Numbered from the stretch's first letter, positions 27,358 to 36,584 are shown. The stretch: 64,000 bases of DNA from Sphingobacterium sp. SYP-B4668 (GCF_027627455.1 NZ_CP115483.1:1-64000); one strand, 5' to 3'. Numbers and translations: made by a program. The notes: generated by a model not told the origin, from the letters alone.

Positions 27358-28041
27358 CTATTTGGGAAACTTTAGAATGGAAATAACTCGCTCAAACTCG
27401 GGAAGTAGCGGGGCTTCGATGGTAACCTGTTGACCACTGCTCGGGTGAATAAAGGCCAGACGGGAGGCATGCAGCATCATAGTATCCATCCCAAATCTAT
27501 CTTTCCAGAGTTTGTTTTGTTTGTTGCACCCATGTGGTCTATCGCCTAGGATAGGATGGAAGATGTGTGCAAAGTGTTTTCTCAATTGATGCATACGTCC
27601 TGTCTCTGGGTTGGCTTCGACTAGTGAGTATCTGGAGGTTTCAAATTTACCGGAGGGGATGTCGACTTCGACCTGGGACAGGGTACTAAACAGGGTCAGT
27701 GCATCTTGTTCTTCACCATTTTCTTTTTTTAGAGGATAGTCTATCTCGCCGCTATCTTGGGTAAATCCTCTGACAATTGTTAGGTAAGACTTGTCCATTT
27801 CCCGGTTTTGAAAAAGTGACTGCAGCGCGCGATCCATCTCTTTGGTTAAGGAGAAAAGGAGGATCCCGCCCGTTTTTCTATCCAAGCGATGGGCAGGATA
27901 TACTTTTTGATGGAGTTGGTCCCGGAGGAGCTGTAAAGCAAATACATCAGCGTCGCGGGCTATGGGAGATTGGTGGACCAGTAATCCGTGGGGCTTATTG
28001 ATGGCTACGATTTCCGCATCTTGATAGAGAATATCTAACAT
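27358..28041 (-). CDS. RluA-family pseudouridine synthase (TruC-like)
   Basis: This enzyme makes pseudouridine in rRNA or tRNA. The 227-residue protein begins MLDILYQDAEIVAINKPHGLL, has the catalytic HRLDRKTGG with Asp54, and shows the late GRMHQLRKHFAHIFHPILGD. There is no S4 RNA-binding domain, and the short length fits the TruC group, which modifies tRNA position 65. An upstream start would add 55 residues unlike the family, so the ATG at 28041 is used. It follows the DUF4359-like gene by 7 bases. Confidence 0.88.
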   Translation of the reverse strand: MLDILYQDAEIVAINKPHGLLVHQSPIARDADVFALQLLRDQLHQKVYPAHRLDRKTGGILLFSLTKEMDRALQSLFQNREMDKSYLTIVRGFTQDSGEIDYPLKKENGEEQDALTLFSTLSQVEVDIPSGKFETSRYSLVEANPETGRMHQLRKHFAHIFHPILGDRPHGCNKQNKLWKDRFGMDTMMLHASRLAFIHPSSGQQVTIEAPLLPEFERVISILKFPK

Positions 28042-28048
28042 GTGAATG

Positions 28049-28420
28049 TTATATTTTTTTGAGTACAGATATGACTTCGGTAATTTTTTCGTCGACCTTA
28101 CTACTGAACCAGATGTTGCCAAATGCTCCAATACCGATGACAGCTTCTTGACTCTGCCAACGGACTCTAGTGGTAGAAAATAGGTAGTAGTTGTCAATTC
28201 GAACATTATCTTTCATGAATCGTTTGACGAGCTGGTCGCCAAAGAGTTGCATGCCAAATTCGATAGCCTCTTGATGTTCATAGCGCAATTGTTCTTTTAG
28301 GAGTTGCTTGGCTTTGTCTGCAATCATTTGTTCGTGTTTTTCACGAGGAGGATTAGTGAGTATTGCTGTGCCAATGATAGCGAGAAGAACTAGCGCAATA
28401 TATCTGTTTTTGTTTTTCAT
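28049..28420 (-). CDS. DUF4359-like membrane-anchored protein
   Basis: The 123-residue protein has an N-terminal membrane segment (about 7-22) and a helical middle. The end reads AVIGIGAFGNIWFSSKVDEKI, reminiscent of DUF4359 proteins. Function is unknown. It is the first gene after the hairpin at 28466-28500 and runs into the pseudouridine synthase gene. Confidence 0.6.
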   Translation of the reverse strand: MKNKNRYIALVLLAIIGTAILTNPPREKHEQMIADKAKQLLKEQLRYEHQEAIEFGMQLFGDQLVKRFMKDNVRIDNYYLFSTTRVRWQSQEAVIGIGAFGNIWFSSKVDEKITEVISVLKKI

Positions 28421-28465
28421 GTATGTATACTTACTTCGTGATCGACGAGAACCTTGATGGAAACA

Positions 28466-28500
28466 AAAATAGCGTTAAACTTTGTGTTTAACGCTATTTT
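28466..28500 (-). terminator. Hairpin terminator after the DUF4112 gene
   Basis: A perfect 15-bp inverted repeat, AAAATAGCGTTAAAC, lies around a TTTGT loop. Read on the minus strand it ends in TTTT, just downstream of the DUF4112 stop. Confidence 0.75.
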
Positions 28501-28516
28501 AAGGGAAAGATCTTTT

Positions 28517-29002
28517 TTAGAAAAGAAGACTAAAAAACCAAGCTGTAGCTACCCATAAAAGATATACCATGAGTATACAGATAAGTATTAAGATGCCCAG
28601 CACAAGTAATAATAACCATATTCCGGAGCCTTGGTGTTTACCATCGTAATAGTGTTCTTTTAAAATCTTTACATTTTTTTGATTGGCTTTGTTGAAGAAA
28701 TCAAAGATGTTGCCTAAGAAAGGGATTGCCCCTAGTATGGTGTCCACCATGACGTTAATTAGCATTTTGACGACAGCCTTGGAGCTTACACCATTGCGCC
28801 ACATCACGAATACTAAGACGAGGGAGGTGGAAAAAGTAACGACGCTCCCTCCAAAAGGGATGAGATTTAATAACGGATCAAGACCAAATCGAGCATTTCC
28901 AACTTGGAATTGATTGTCCATTAACCAAGAAACCTTTTCGACCCATTTAAAGTCTTGGTCGATTTGCATTCTCTTCTGTTCGGGACCGAGCGTCTTTTTC
29001 AT
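28517..29002 (-). CDS. DUF4112-family membrane protein
   Basis: The 161-residue protein contains the DUF4112 pattern: WLMDNQFQVGNARFGLDPLLNLIPFGG (split by the first helix), VVKMLINVMVDTILGAIPFLGNIFDFF and NVKILKEHY. Three or so membrane segments are seen, with a very hydrophobic C-terminus. The family's function is unknown. It lies 2 bases after the SIMPL gene, so they form an operon. Confidence 0.85.
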   Translation of the reverse strand: MKKTLGPEQKRMQIDQDFKWVEKVSWLMDNQFQVGNARFGLDPLLNLIPFGGSVVTFSTSLVLVFVMWRNGVSSKAVVKMLINVMVDTILGAIPFLGNIFDFFNKANQKNVKILKEHYYDGKHQGSGIWLLLLVLGILILICILMVYLLWVATAWFFSLLF

Positions 29003-29004
29003 GA

Positions 29005-29727
29005 TTATAGCAATTCGAATACGATATCAATCTCGCAGTATATCTTGATTGGTTTGATGTCGATATCTAGACTTTCTTGCTCTGCTGCACCACCCATTGC
29101 ATCAGCAGATTTGAACGCCATAGCGCGAACATTTGGCACAAAGTTGTTGAAGTTGAAATTTGTATTGTCATTAATGACCAAGGCTTTACCCACTTTGTCT
29201 CCTGCTGCCGATGCCAGTATCGTTGCATTGATTTTGGCATCGTTGACCGCCTCCACTTTTAGTTGTTTTTCGAGTTCTTTTTTATCAGAATAATCATATT
29301 CATTGATAGCGGTATTTTGAAGTCCTTTGGGGTCTACATCGTCAAAGAGTGTGTTTAATTTGGAAAGATCAGTGACTTTGAGGGTGTATTGACGGGACTG
29401 TAGCAGTTCTGAATTTTTCTTTTTCTTACTGTCATTAGGGTTGTAACTCCAGATATTTTGAATGGTAAAGTCTTCTTTTTTGATGCCATTGGCCAAAGCT
29501 GCGTCATACAGTTGTTTTTCCAAAGTTTCGATGGTGACTTTTTTCTTGGTGTTACCTTCTAGGTAATATTCTCTTAGAGACACAGAAAGGTGTATGATGT
29601 CAGGCGTCACCTCTCTTTCCGCCTTCCCTTTTGTCGATACCTTGCGCAGATTATCCGCAATTTGTTGTTGTGCATAGGTTGTACCCATCATTCCTAAGAT
29701 TAAAATGCTCAAAATAATTTTCTTCAT
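29005..29727 (-). CDS. Secreted SIMPL-domain (DUF541) protein
   Basis: The 240-residue protein has a signal peptide (1-19, ending TYAQQ) and a SIMPL domain: VSTKGKAEREVTPDIIHLSV, TIETLEKQLYDAALANGI and the Lys/Ala-rich AVNDAKINATILASAAGDKVGKAL. SIMPL proteins are periplasmic, and their exact activity is not settled. It is the first gene of a two-gene unit with the DUF4112 gene. Confidence 0.87.
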   Translation of the reverse strand: MKKIILSILILGMMGTTYAQQQIADNLRKVSTKGKAEREVTPDIIHLSVSLREYYLEGNTKKKVTIETLEKQLYDAALANGIKKEDFTIQNIWSYNPNDSKKKKNSELLQSRQYTLKVTDLSKLNTLFDDVDPKGLQNTAINEYDYSDKKELEKQLKVEAVNDAKINATILASAAGDKVGKALVINDNTNFNFNNFVPNVRAMAFKSADAMGGAAEQESLDIDIKPIKIYCEIDIVFELL

Positions 29728-29882
29728 GTCTATTGTTTTAGTGCAAATATATAGTCAAAAACCCGACCATTTTTATGTTCATTGTTGATTATAGACGACG
29801 GCAGGGCAAATAAGTTTAATGATTTTTTTTATGGTTTTTAAATAATTATAAATATCTTTATGAAATTAAAAAAATATTAACA

Positions 29883-30074
29883 ATGCAAGAAGGAGTAGTA
29901 AAATTCTTTAATGAAGCCAAAGGTTTCGGTTTCATCGTTCCAAATTCTGGTGAAGGAGAAATCTTTGTTCACGTTACAGGATTAATTGACAAAATTCGTG
30001 AAAATGACAACGTTTCTTACGAAGTAGAACAAGGCCGTAAAGGTCTTAATGCGGTAAATGTAAAAGTTATCTAG
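29883..30074 (+). CDS. Cold-shock domain protein
   Basis: The protein is a 63-residue single cold-shock domain with the RNA-binding motifs KGFGFIVP (RNP1, 13-20) and IFVHV (RNP2, about 27-31) and a conserved GRKGLNAVNV end. It is a single-stranded RNA/DNA-binding chaperone. It stands alone with an AT-rich leader containing a weak -7-like TATCTTTA at 29853-29860, and ends in a GC-rich terminator. Confidence 0.95.
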   Translation: MQEGVVKFFNEAKGFGFIVPNSGEGEIFVHVTGLIDKIRENDNVSYEVEQGRKGLNAVNVKVI

Positions 30075-30101
30075 TCTATAGATTCAAGATATATTTATTG
30101 T

Positions 30102-30141
30102 AAAAGGGCCGGGTTTCCAAGCAGAAAGCCGGCTTTTTTTT
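30102..30141 (+). terminator. Cold-shock gene terminator
   Basis: GCCGGGTTTC pairs with GAAAGCCGGC (one mismatch) around a short loop, followed by eight T. Confidence 0.85.
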
Positions 30142-30187
30142 GGCTAGATTCTTTCAATTGAGATTGAACTAGCATACATAGGAACAC

Positions 30188-30913
30188 CTATGCTCTAAAA
30201 ACTTCCTCCAAAATATAGATGGAGTTTATTTCCCCAAAATTGGAAACATGGATGTTATAAAAGTCCAACACTTTATCCAGTAATACTGCACGATCGTCTT
30301 TATTTATCTTAATTGCTGCTGCAGTTTCGTAGGTAGCACCAATGAGTTGATGAAAGATATCGGTATGAGGCTGTTGCAATACATTGGAGTGCGCAGGAAG
30401 CATGCTGGTGAAAGTCCCCTCTCTAAGGTCAAAGTAGGGAAGTACGGTTTTTCTCAACTGCGGTAGAAAACCCAAGAACATACTTAGCTTAATTAAGAAA
30501 ACGAGATGAAAATTGGCCAAATTGTGATTAGTTTCGTCTAGGTATCGGATAGACTGAAAGATGAAATTAAATAGAAAGCCGTCGTGTTGCTGTTGTTTCA
30601 AGGATTTGTAAAGAACCTCATTTAGAAAGATAGCAATGGAGCTTTTTACAATATCGTAGGGTAAGTGTAGAAGTGGGGGAGATTGCGTCGCCTCAGCTAT
30701 CCGATTCAGATTGCCGTTGTCTTTATGGTAGACAATAAGGTCTAGGAGGTGAAGGGGTTGGAAGATGTTGGCTCGAATCTTTGCCCTTGGTTTTTTTGCA
30801 CCATTAACCAAATATGACTGCAGGCCGAAGCTTTCGGTGTATATTTGAATGACGACACTGCTTTCGGAGTAGTTTGTGAGCTTTAGTGCAATACCTTTTG
30901 TCTTATGGAGCAT
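30188..30913 (-). CDS. recO: DNA repair protein RecO
   Basis: RecO helps load RecA on single-stranded DNA in the RecFOR pathway. The 241-residue protein starts MLHKTKGIALKLTNYSESSVV, followed by the OB-fold segment (TESFGLQSYLVNGAKK) and a helical C-terminal domain. The four-cysteine zinc motif of many RecO proteins is absent, which is common in this phylum. A small membrane protein gene precedes it by about 40 bases. Confidence 0.9.
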   Translation of the reverse strand: MLHKTKGIALKLTNYSESSVVIQIYTESFGLQSYLVNGAKKPRAKIRANIFQPLHLLDLIVYHKDNGNLNRIAEATQSPPLLHLPYDIVKSSIAIFLNEVLYKSLKQQQHDGFLFNFIFQSIRYLDETNHNLANFHLVFLIKLSMFLGFLPQLRKTVLPYFDLREGTFTSMLPAHSNVLQQPHTDIFHQLIGATYETAAAIKINKDDRAVLLDKVLDFYNIHVSNFGEINSIYILEEVFRA

Positions 30914-30954
30914 AGTGTTCGATTAAACGGTCGATACGGCAAAGATACCGACTG

Positions 30955-31188
30955 TTATCGATTTTCCTTTTCTTCTTCTTCGTGCCTAGCGTCTATTATA
31001 CTTTTCCTTTCTATTTTCCGGATAAGGCTATATACGATTGTTACAAATCCCCAACTGAATACGAGCACACCCAAAATCATGGCTACTTTATATAGCTTGA
31101 TTTCACTGTTCATCATTATATAGCCTCCATAAACGATGAATATACCCAATATGGATAGTAAAAGCCCTCTTCTTAAATATTTGTTCAT
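30955..31188 (-). CDS. Small two-helix membrane protein
   Basis: The 77-residue protein has two hydrophobic segments (about 8-26 and 33-55) and a charged C-terminal tail (ARHEEEEKENR). It is the gene directly upstream of recO on the same strand. Function is unknown. Confidence 0.65.
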   Translation of the reverse strand: MNKYLRRGLLLSILGIFIVYGGYIMMNSEIKLYKVAMILGVLVFSWGFVTIVYSLIRKIERKSIIDARHEEEEKENR

Positions 31189-31394
31189 TGTGAATTGTTG
31201 AAAACTATTTGGTTAAAGATACGAAGTTCACTAGAAATAAAAAGTTATTTTTGCGCATCCCCTAGATCTATCTCGGATAATTTTAAAATTATTCTGATTC
31301 AAGTATTGTATTTGCGAAAAGAAATATAGATATTTGCAAACTCTTTGCGAAAAGACATATTAGTAATTACAGACAACAATAAAAATCAGATATC

Positions 31395-31628
31395 ATGTCA
31401 AGAATTTGTGATTTAACAGGCAAGACGGCATTAAACGGTTACCGCGTATCTAATTCGAACGCAAAAACCAAACGTAAATTTTATCCAAACCTTCAAACAA
31501 AGCGTTTCTTCATTCCAGAGGAAAATCGTTGGATTACGTTAAAAGTTTCAACTTCCGCAATCAAAACTATCAACAAGAACGGCATTACAGCTGCCATTAA
31601 TAAATTTATTAAAAACGGATCTATTTAA
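31395..31628 (+). CDS. rpmB: 50S ribosomal protein L28
   Basis: The 77-residue bL28 starts MSRICDLTGKTALNGYRVSNSN and continues with TKRKFYPNLQTKRF, the family's signature. It begins a ribosomal operon with L33 and a DUF4295 protein. The region upstream has several TTTGC repeats (31311-31348), of which TGTATTTG at 31307-31314 is closest to a -7 box. Confidence 0.97.
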   Translation: MSRICDLTGKTALNGYRVSNSNAKTKRKFYPNLQTKRFFIPEENRWITLKVSTSAIKTINKNGITAAINKFIKNGSI

Positions 31629-31703
31629 TTAGATTGGTTGCCTGTTGCATTAAATATTCTGAAATTCAATCCGGTGCTAACGGATATAAAATAAAGTAAA
31701 ACA

Positions 31704-31886
31704 ATGGCTAAAAAAGGAAATAGAGTACAAGTAATCTTAGAATGTACTGAGCACAAAGAAAGTGGTCTTCCGGGAATGTCTCGTTATATCACGACAAAAA
31801 ACAAAAAGAACACAACTGAGCGTCTTGAATTGAAAAAATTCAATCCAGTATTGAGAAAAGTTACTGTTCACAAGGAAATTAAATAA
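31704..31886 (+). CDS. rpmG: 50S ribosomal protein L33
   Basis: The 60-residue bL33 contains [30 protein letters not shown] and a basic end. Only one cysteine (in LEC) is present, so it is the zinc-free form. It lies 75 bases after rpmB. Confidence 0.96.
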   Translation: MAKKGNRVQVILECTEHKESGLPGMSRYITTKNKKNTTERLELKKFNPVLRKVTVHKEIK

Positions 31887-31935
31887 TCATTACCCGGGTT
31901 TTCTTTTGAAATCTTTGGGTTAAAAATATAAAAAC

Positions 31936-32097
31936 ATGGCAAAGAAAGCAGTTGCATCGTTACAAAAAGGTGGCGGTAAAGAATTTACAAAGGTTATTAT
32001 TACTTCTCGTTCTGCAAAAACTGGAGCTTACACTTTCAAAGAGAGCATGATTCACAATGATAAAGTGAAAGATGCATTAGCTGCAGCATCTAAATAA
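31936..32097 (+). CDS. DUF4295 small basic protein, ribosome-associated
   Basis: The 53-residue frame starts MAKKAVASLQKGGGKEF and ends KDALAAASK. It is too short for ordinary ORF cut-offs but fits DUF4295, a Bacteroidota-specific family encoded after rpmB-rpmG. I recall that structural work on a Flavobacterium ribosome described an extra large-subunit protein (bL38) of this kind. That identification is from memory and not verified here. The composition (15% Lys) and operon position support a ribosomal role. Confidence 0.85.
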   Translation: MAKKAVASLQKGGGKEFTKVIITSRSAKTGAYTFKESMIHNDKVKDALAAASK

Positions 32098-32471
32098 GAC
32101 GAAACTGTAAAATATTCCTTTTTTAAAGTTTTTCTTTAAAAAATTCTAAAAAGCCGTTTTGGTATATTGCCGAAAGGGCTTTTTTGATTATATCGGATTT
32201 CTACCGTGTCTTATAATAGATTGTCGTCTATTAGGTTTGGTTTTAGCGTCTTTTAAAAAAGACCCGTGATTAAACACAAAGAAGCATAGGTAAGTCCGTT
32301 TTTTTAATTTCAACGATTATCAAGCGGGCCTATACGGGATGTAATAGGGACGGTTGGAGTTGTTGGAGCCTTAGATTTGCAACCGCAGGGATTCCTGTTT
32401 GTTGAAAATCCAATAGCATGTGCAACGAGTAAAAATGGGATGTAGGGGAAAGCATATGCGGACGGGCGAAC
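32098..32471. other. Long intergenic stretch between the L28 operon and ftsY promoter
   Basis: This stretch contains the operon terminator (32148-32185) and about 280 bases with no convincing frame. I looked for a 4.5S-type signal recognition RNA because ftsY follows and did not see its conserved core. An unknown small RNA cannot be excluded. Confidence 0.5.
32148..32185 (+). terminator. Terminator of the rpmB-rpmG-DUF4295 operon
   Basis: AAAAAGCC and GGGCTTTTTT flank an imperfect inner stem, ending in a T run. Confidence 0.7.
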
Positions 32472-32502
32472 TTGCAATTCAACACAAATTTATCTAAGTT
32501 TG
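32472..32502 (+). promoter_or_regulatory. ftsY promoter
   Basis: TTG at 32472-32474 and TAAGTTTG at 32495-32502 are 20 bases apart. The element includes the 14-mer TTTATCTAAGTTTG. Predicted start is about 75 bases before ftsY. Confidence 0.7.
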
Positions 32503-32583
32503 ATTGGTAAATCTATTTTTCCGAATCGATTTATCCAATAGACGTATCATCTTAAATATTACACGGTTTCGCTTAGCATATCT

Positions 32584-33558
32584 ATGGGATTATTTGATTT
32601 TTTCAAAAAGAAGCAAGACACTCCTGAAGCTCAAGAAGCTTTGGACAAAGGGTTGGAAAAGACTAAAGAGGGTTTTTTCTCAAAAATTACAAAAGCAGTA
32701 GTTGGAAAGACCACTGTGGATGATGATGTCCTGGATGAGCTAGAAGAGATTTTGGTGACATCGGATGTGGGAGTGAGTACAACGTTGAAGATTATTGATC
32801 GCATACAGGCACGTGTAGCAAGAGATAAGTATATCAATACGTCTGAATTAAACAGCATCCTCAAAGAGGAAATACAGGCGTTATTGGCGGAGAATAATAG
32901 CGCAGACTTCGAAAATTTCGAATATGGAAACCATAGGCCGTATGTGATTATGGTGGTAGGTGTTAATGGAGTTGGGAAGACCACGACGATCGGTAAGCTG
33001 GCTCACCAACTTAAGGCAGCAGGAAATAAGGTGGTGTTGGGTGCCGCAGATACTTTTCGAGCGGCGGCGGTTGATCAATTGCAGTTGTGGGGTGAGCGTG
33101 TCGGGGTGAGGGTCGTTGCACAGCCGATGGGGTCTGACCCTGCTTCAGTAGCTTTTGACACGATCAAATCGGCAGTAGCTAATGGAGATGATGTCGCTAT
33201 CATTGATACCGCAGGACGCCTTCATAATAAAGTGGGGTTGATGAATGAGCTGGGTAAGATCAAAAATGTGATGCAGAAGGTAATCCCAGGCGCTCCTCAT
33301 GAGATTTTGTTGGTGCTCGACGCGTCAACAGGACAAAATGCAATCGAACAATGTACGCAGTTTACACAAGCTACTGATGTGAACGCTTTGGCATTGACCA
33401 AGCTTGATGGAACAGCAAAGGGAGGGGTAGTGATTGGTATTTCAGACCAGTTCAAGATTCCTGTTAAATACATCGGGGTAGGCGAGAAGATTAACGATTT
33501 ACAATTATTCAATAAAAAAGAGTTTGTAGACTCCTTGTTTAAAGGTTCTGCAATGTAA
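32584..33558 (+). CDS. ftsY: Signal recognition particle receptor FtsY
   Basis: FtsY is the SRP receptor GTPase at the inner membrane. The 324-residue protein has a short amphipathic start (MGLFDFFKKKQ), the N domain, the G1 motif GVNGVGKTT at 126-134, DTFRAAAVDQL, DTAGRLHN and TKLDGTAKGG. The long acidic A domain of E. coli FtsY is absent, as usual here. rimO begins 1 base after the stop. Confidence 0.97.
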   Translation: MGLFDFFKKKQDTPEAQEALDKGLEKTKEGFFSKITKAVVGKTTVDDDVLDELEEILVTSDVGVSTTLKIIDRIQARVARDKYINTSELNSILKEEIQALLAENNSADFENFEYGNHRPYVIMVVGVNGVGKTTTIGKLAHQLKAAGNKVVLGAADTFRAAAVDQLQLWGERVGVRVVAQPMGSDPASVAFDTIKSAVANGDDVAIIDTAGRLHNKVGLMNELGKIKNVMQKVIPGAPHEILLVLDASTGQNAIEQCTQFTQATDVNALALTKLDGTAKGGVVIGISDQFKIPVKYIGVGEKINDLQLFNKKEFVDSLFKGSAM

Positions 33559-33559
33559 T

Positions 33560-34894
33560 ATGAAGACAAAATTTGTAAAGCCTGCTGAAAAGAAGCAGCA
33601 ACCAAGAGTGAATGTGGTGACGTTGGGATGTTCAAAGAACATTCATGACAGTGAGGTATTGATGGGCCAATTAAAAGGCAATCAAATGGAGGTCGTTCAC
33701 GAGGCTTCTAATATTCAGGATAATGATATCGTCGTTATCAATACTTGTGGATTTATCGATAATGCTAAGCAGGAATCAATAGATACAATCCTTCAGTATA
33801 GTGAATTGAAGGAACAAGGGAAAATCAACAAGGTTATTGTAACAGGGTGCTTATCGGAGCGATATAAACCGGAGTTGCAAGCTGAAATCCCAAATGTAGA
33901 CGCGTATTTCGGAACGAATGACCTTCCGGAATTGCTATCTACTATCGGAGCGGACTATCGCCATGAATTGGTAGGTGAGCGCATGTTGTCTACGCCCTCA
34001 CACTTTTCTTATTTTAAGATTGCAGAGGGATGTAATCGCCCGTGTTCGTTTTGCGCGATTCCGCTGATGCGGGGCAAGCATGTCTCGAAGTCTATTGAGG
34101 ATTTGGTCAAAGAGGCTAAATACTTAGCTTCGAATGGAACAAAGGAGCTTATTCTAATTGCGCAGGATTTGACCTACTATGGGTTGGATATATATGGCAA
34201 ACGTAATCTTTCGGATCTGCTCCGTCATCTATCTGACGTAGATGGTGTGGATTGGATACGTTTACAATATGCTTATCCTTCGGGATTCCCGATGGATATC
34301 CTAGAAGCAATGTCCGAGCGCTCCAATATTTGCAACTATCTGGATATGCCTCTTCAGCATATTTCGGATAATATGCTTAAATCTATGCGTAGAGGTACCA
34401 CTAAACAGAAGCAGATAGATTTGGTCAATCAAATTCGTGATAAAGTGCCCGATATTGCTTTGCGAACAACTTTGATTTGTGGCTATCCCGGAGAGACAGA
34501 AGCCGATTTTCAGGAAATGTTGGAATGGGTAGAAGAGACTCGTTTCGATAGGCTAGGGTGCTTCACATACTCGCATGAAGAGAAGACCCATGCTTATTCA
34601 TTGGAGGATAATGTTGCGGATGAGGTAAAGGAGTCAAGGGTTGAACAAATCATGGAGGTGCAGCAGGGGATATCTTACGAAATCAATCAAGAGAAAGTTG
34701 GTAAGACATTTAAGGTGTTGATTGATAAGGTGGATGGCGATTATTTTGTGGGACGTACTGAATTCGACTCTCCAGAAGTCGACAATGAGGTATTGATCGC
34801 TGCTAAGAATACCTATGCACGGATTGGAGACTTCGTAAATGTGAAAGTGGATCGTGCAGAAGATTTTGATCTTTATGGGACTATTGTCAAATAA
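33560..34894 (+). CDS. rimO: Ribosomal protein S12 methylthiotransferase RimO
   Basis: RimO is a radical-SAM enzyme that methylthiolates an aspartate of ribosomal protein S12. The 444-residue protein has the N-terminal cluster domain (VTLGCSKNIHDSEVL, then NTCGFI and VTGCLSERY) and the radical-SAM motif EGCNRPCSFCAIP with CxxxCxxC. It also has SDNMLKSMRRGTT and a C-terminal TRAM domain. Length is typical. It is cotranscribed with ftsY. Confidence 0.96.
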   Translation: MKTKFVKPAEKKQQPRVNVVTLGCSKNIHDSEVLMGQLKGNQMEVVHEASNIQDNDIVVINTCGFIDNAKQESIDTILQYSELKEQGKINKVIVTGCLSERYKPELQAEIPNVDAYFGTNDLPELLSTIGADYRHELVGERMLSTPSHFSYFKIAEGCNRPCSFCAIPLMRGKHVSKSIEDLVKEAKYLASNGTKELILIAQDLTYYGLDIYGKRNLSDLLRHLSDVDGVDWIRLQYAYPSGFPMDILEAMSERSNICNYLDMPLQHISDNMLKSMRRGTTKQKQIDLVNQIRDKVPDIALRTTLICGYPGETEADFQEMLEWVEETRFDRLGCFTYSHEEKTHAYSLEDNVADEVKESRVEQIMEVQQGISYEINQEKVGKTFKVLIDKVDGDYFVGRTEFDSPEVDNEVLIAAKNTYARIGDFVNVKVDRAEDFDLYGTIVK

Positions 34895-34994
34895 TATCTG
34901 AAATCAACATCATTCCGGCTAATTTTCTATTTTTGTTGGAAGCCATCATTGGTTTGCACTTCAAAGGTAAATACCCTTAACAGAATTAGCTGGA

Positions 34995-36584
34995 ATGAAA
35001 GCAACTTATATAGATTACCGAGATACCAATAGTTTTTCGAAGACACTCATTGCTTATTTAGAGAATAACCCCGAACTCCAAGAATTCTATGGAAATAAGC
35101 CCAATCTGGAAGGCTTTGGGAAACAGATCGATCAAAAGAATGGATTTAAATACCGGGCTTTATTGGTTGATCAGTTGCGAGAACAATACGGCGATCTATT
35201 ACCTGAAAGCACAGCGGTAAGCAGCAATCTGTCGATCCTGCTGAGCGAAAACACCTATACCGTCACGACGGGGCATCAGCTTAATATTTTTACGGGACCC
35301 CTGTATTTTATTTTCAAGATTATGACGGCTATTCGATTGGCTGCGGATCTTAAAAAGGCCTATCCAGATAAGAATTTTGTTCCTGTTTATTGGATGGCGA
35401 CTGAAGACCACGATTTTGAGGAAATCAATCATACTCGAGTATTCGGGAAAAAGATTGCTTGGGATACCCCCACCGTGTCAGCAACGGGGCGTATGGACAC
35501 ATCTTCAATAGATGATGCGGTCAAACAGTATAAAGCAATCTTAGGTTTGTCCGACAATTCTTGTAAGCTAAATGCCAAGGTGGATGGGGCTTACCTGAAG
35601 TTCGGCAATTTGGCGGATGCTACTCGTGCATTTGTGCATAGTTTGTTCCAAGAGTATGGGCTTGTCATCATCGATGCTGACAGGGCGGCTTTTAAGGAAG
35701 TTTTTAAACCTATTATCAAAGAGGATATCTTGGGAGAAAAGAGCTACTCGGCTATTCAACGGACTTCCGATAACCTTGAGAAGCTGGGCTTTTCTGCACA
35801 AGTACAATCTCGCGAAATCAACTTTTTCTATTTAACAGACTCTTTTAGGGAACGTATTGTAAGAACTGATGACGGACGCTATGAAGTATTGCATCAGGGG
35901 CTATATTTTACAGAGGAGGAGCTTTTGCAGGAGATCGATGCGCACCCAGAGCGATTCAGTCCCAACGTGGTCATGCGACCGATGTATGAGGAAGTGATTC
36001 TTCCCAATTTGGCCTATATTGGAGGTGGAGCTGAGATTGTATATTGGCTACAGCTTAAAGCAAATTTCGATCAATATGGTATTGATTTTCCAATCCTTGT
36101 TCCACGAAATTCGGCTATGATCACGGATGATACGATTGCTGGGAAAATATACCGTTTGGACTTGACTTTCAAAAGTATATTCAAGCCGATCCTGACCTTG
36201 AAAAACGATTATGTTCGACGGCAGACAAAGCATCGCTTGAATCTAAACGATGAGTGGATGGAGTTGAATGCTATCTTCGGTAAAATCAAATTGAGGGCGC
36301 ACAAGATTGACCCAAGCTTAGGCCCGAGTACAGATGCCGTCAAAGCTAGATTGAAAAAAGCGATTAAAAATTTGGAGAAGAAGCTTTTAAAAGCAGAAAA
36401 GCGAAACCATGGAGAAGCTCTTACCCAGCTAGAGCGCGTCAAGGAAAAGCTGTTCCCGGGTGGGGGCTTGCAGGAACGGACCGAGAATTTTGCGCTTCTA
36501 TATGTCAAATATGGAGACGACTTGTTTGAAGAACTTTATAAGCATTTTAACCCATTAGATTTCAAATTCAGTATTTTGTATTAG
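34995..36584 (+). CDS. bshC: Bacillithiol biosynthesis cysteine-adding enzyme BshC
   Basis: BshC adds cysteine to glucosaminyl-malate in the last step of bacillithiol synthesis. The 529-residue protein has the family pieces TVTTGHQLNIFTGPLYFIFK, YWMATEDHDFEEINH, the RPMYEEVILPNLAYIGGGAEIVYW region and a C-terminal coiled coil ending LDPLDFKFSILY-like. Length is normal. Its last 17 bases overlap the end of the convergent ctlX gene. A YfiT-type bacillithiol transferase candidate lies at 60937-61470. Confidence 0.94.
   Translation: MKATYIDYRDTNSFSKTLIAYLENNPELQEFYGNKPNLEGFGKQIDQKNGFKYRALLVDQLREQYGDLLPESTAVSSNLSILLSENTYTVTTGHQLNIFTGPLYFIFKIMTAIRLAADLKKAYPDKNFVPVYWMATEDHDFEEINHTRVFGKKIAWDTPTVSATGRMDTSSIDDAVKQYKAILGLSDNSCKLNAKVDGAYLKFGNLADATRAFVHSLFQEYGLVIIDADRAAFKEVFKPIIKEDILGEKSYSAIQRTSDNLEKLGFSAQVQSREINFFYLTDSFRERIVRTDDGRYEVLHQGLYFTEEELLQEIDAHPERFSPNVVMRPMYEEVILPNLAYIGGGAEIVYWLQLKANFDQYGIDFPILVPRNSAMITDDTIAGKIYRLDLTFKSIFKPILTLKNDYVRRQTKHRLNLNDEWMELNAIFGKIKLRAHKIDPSLGPSTDAVKARLKKAIKNLEKKLLKAEKRNHGEALTQLERVKEKLFPGGGLQERTENFALLYVKYGDDLFEELYKHFNPLDFKFSILY

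Noticed and set aside
32098-32583. 4.5S-type signal recognition RNA upstream of ftsY
   Set aside because: The conserved tetraloop and asymmetric-loop core were not found on either strand.
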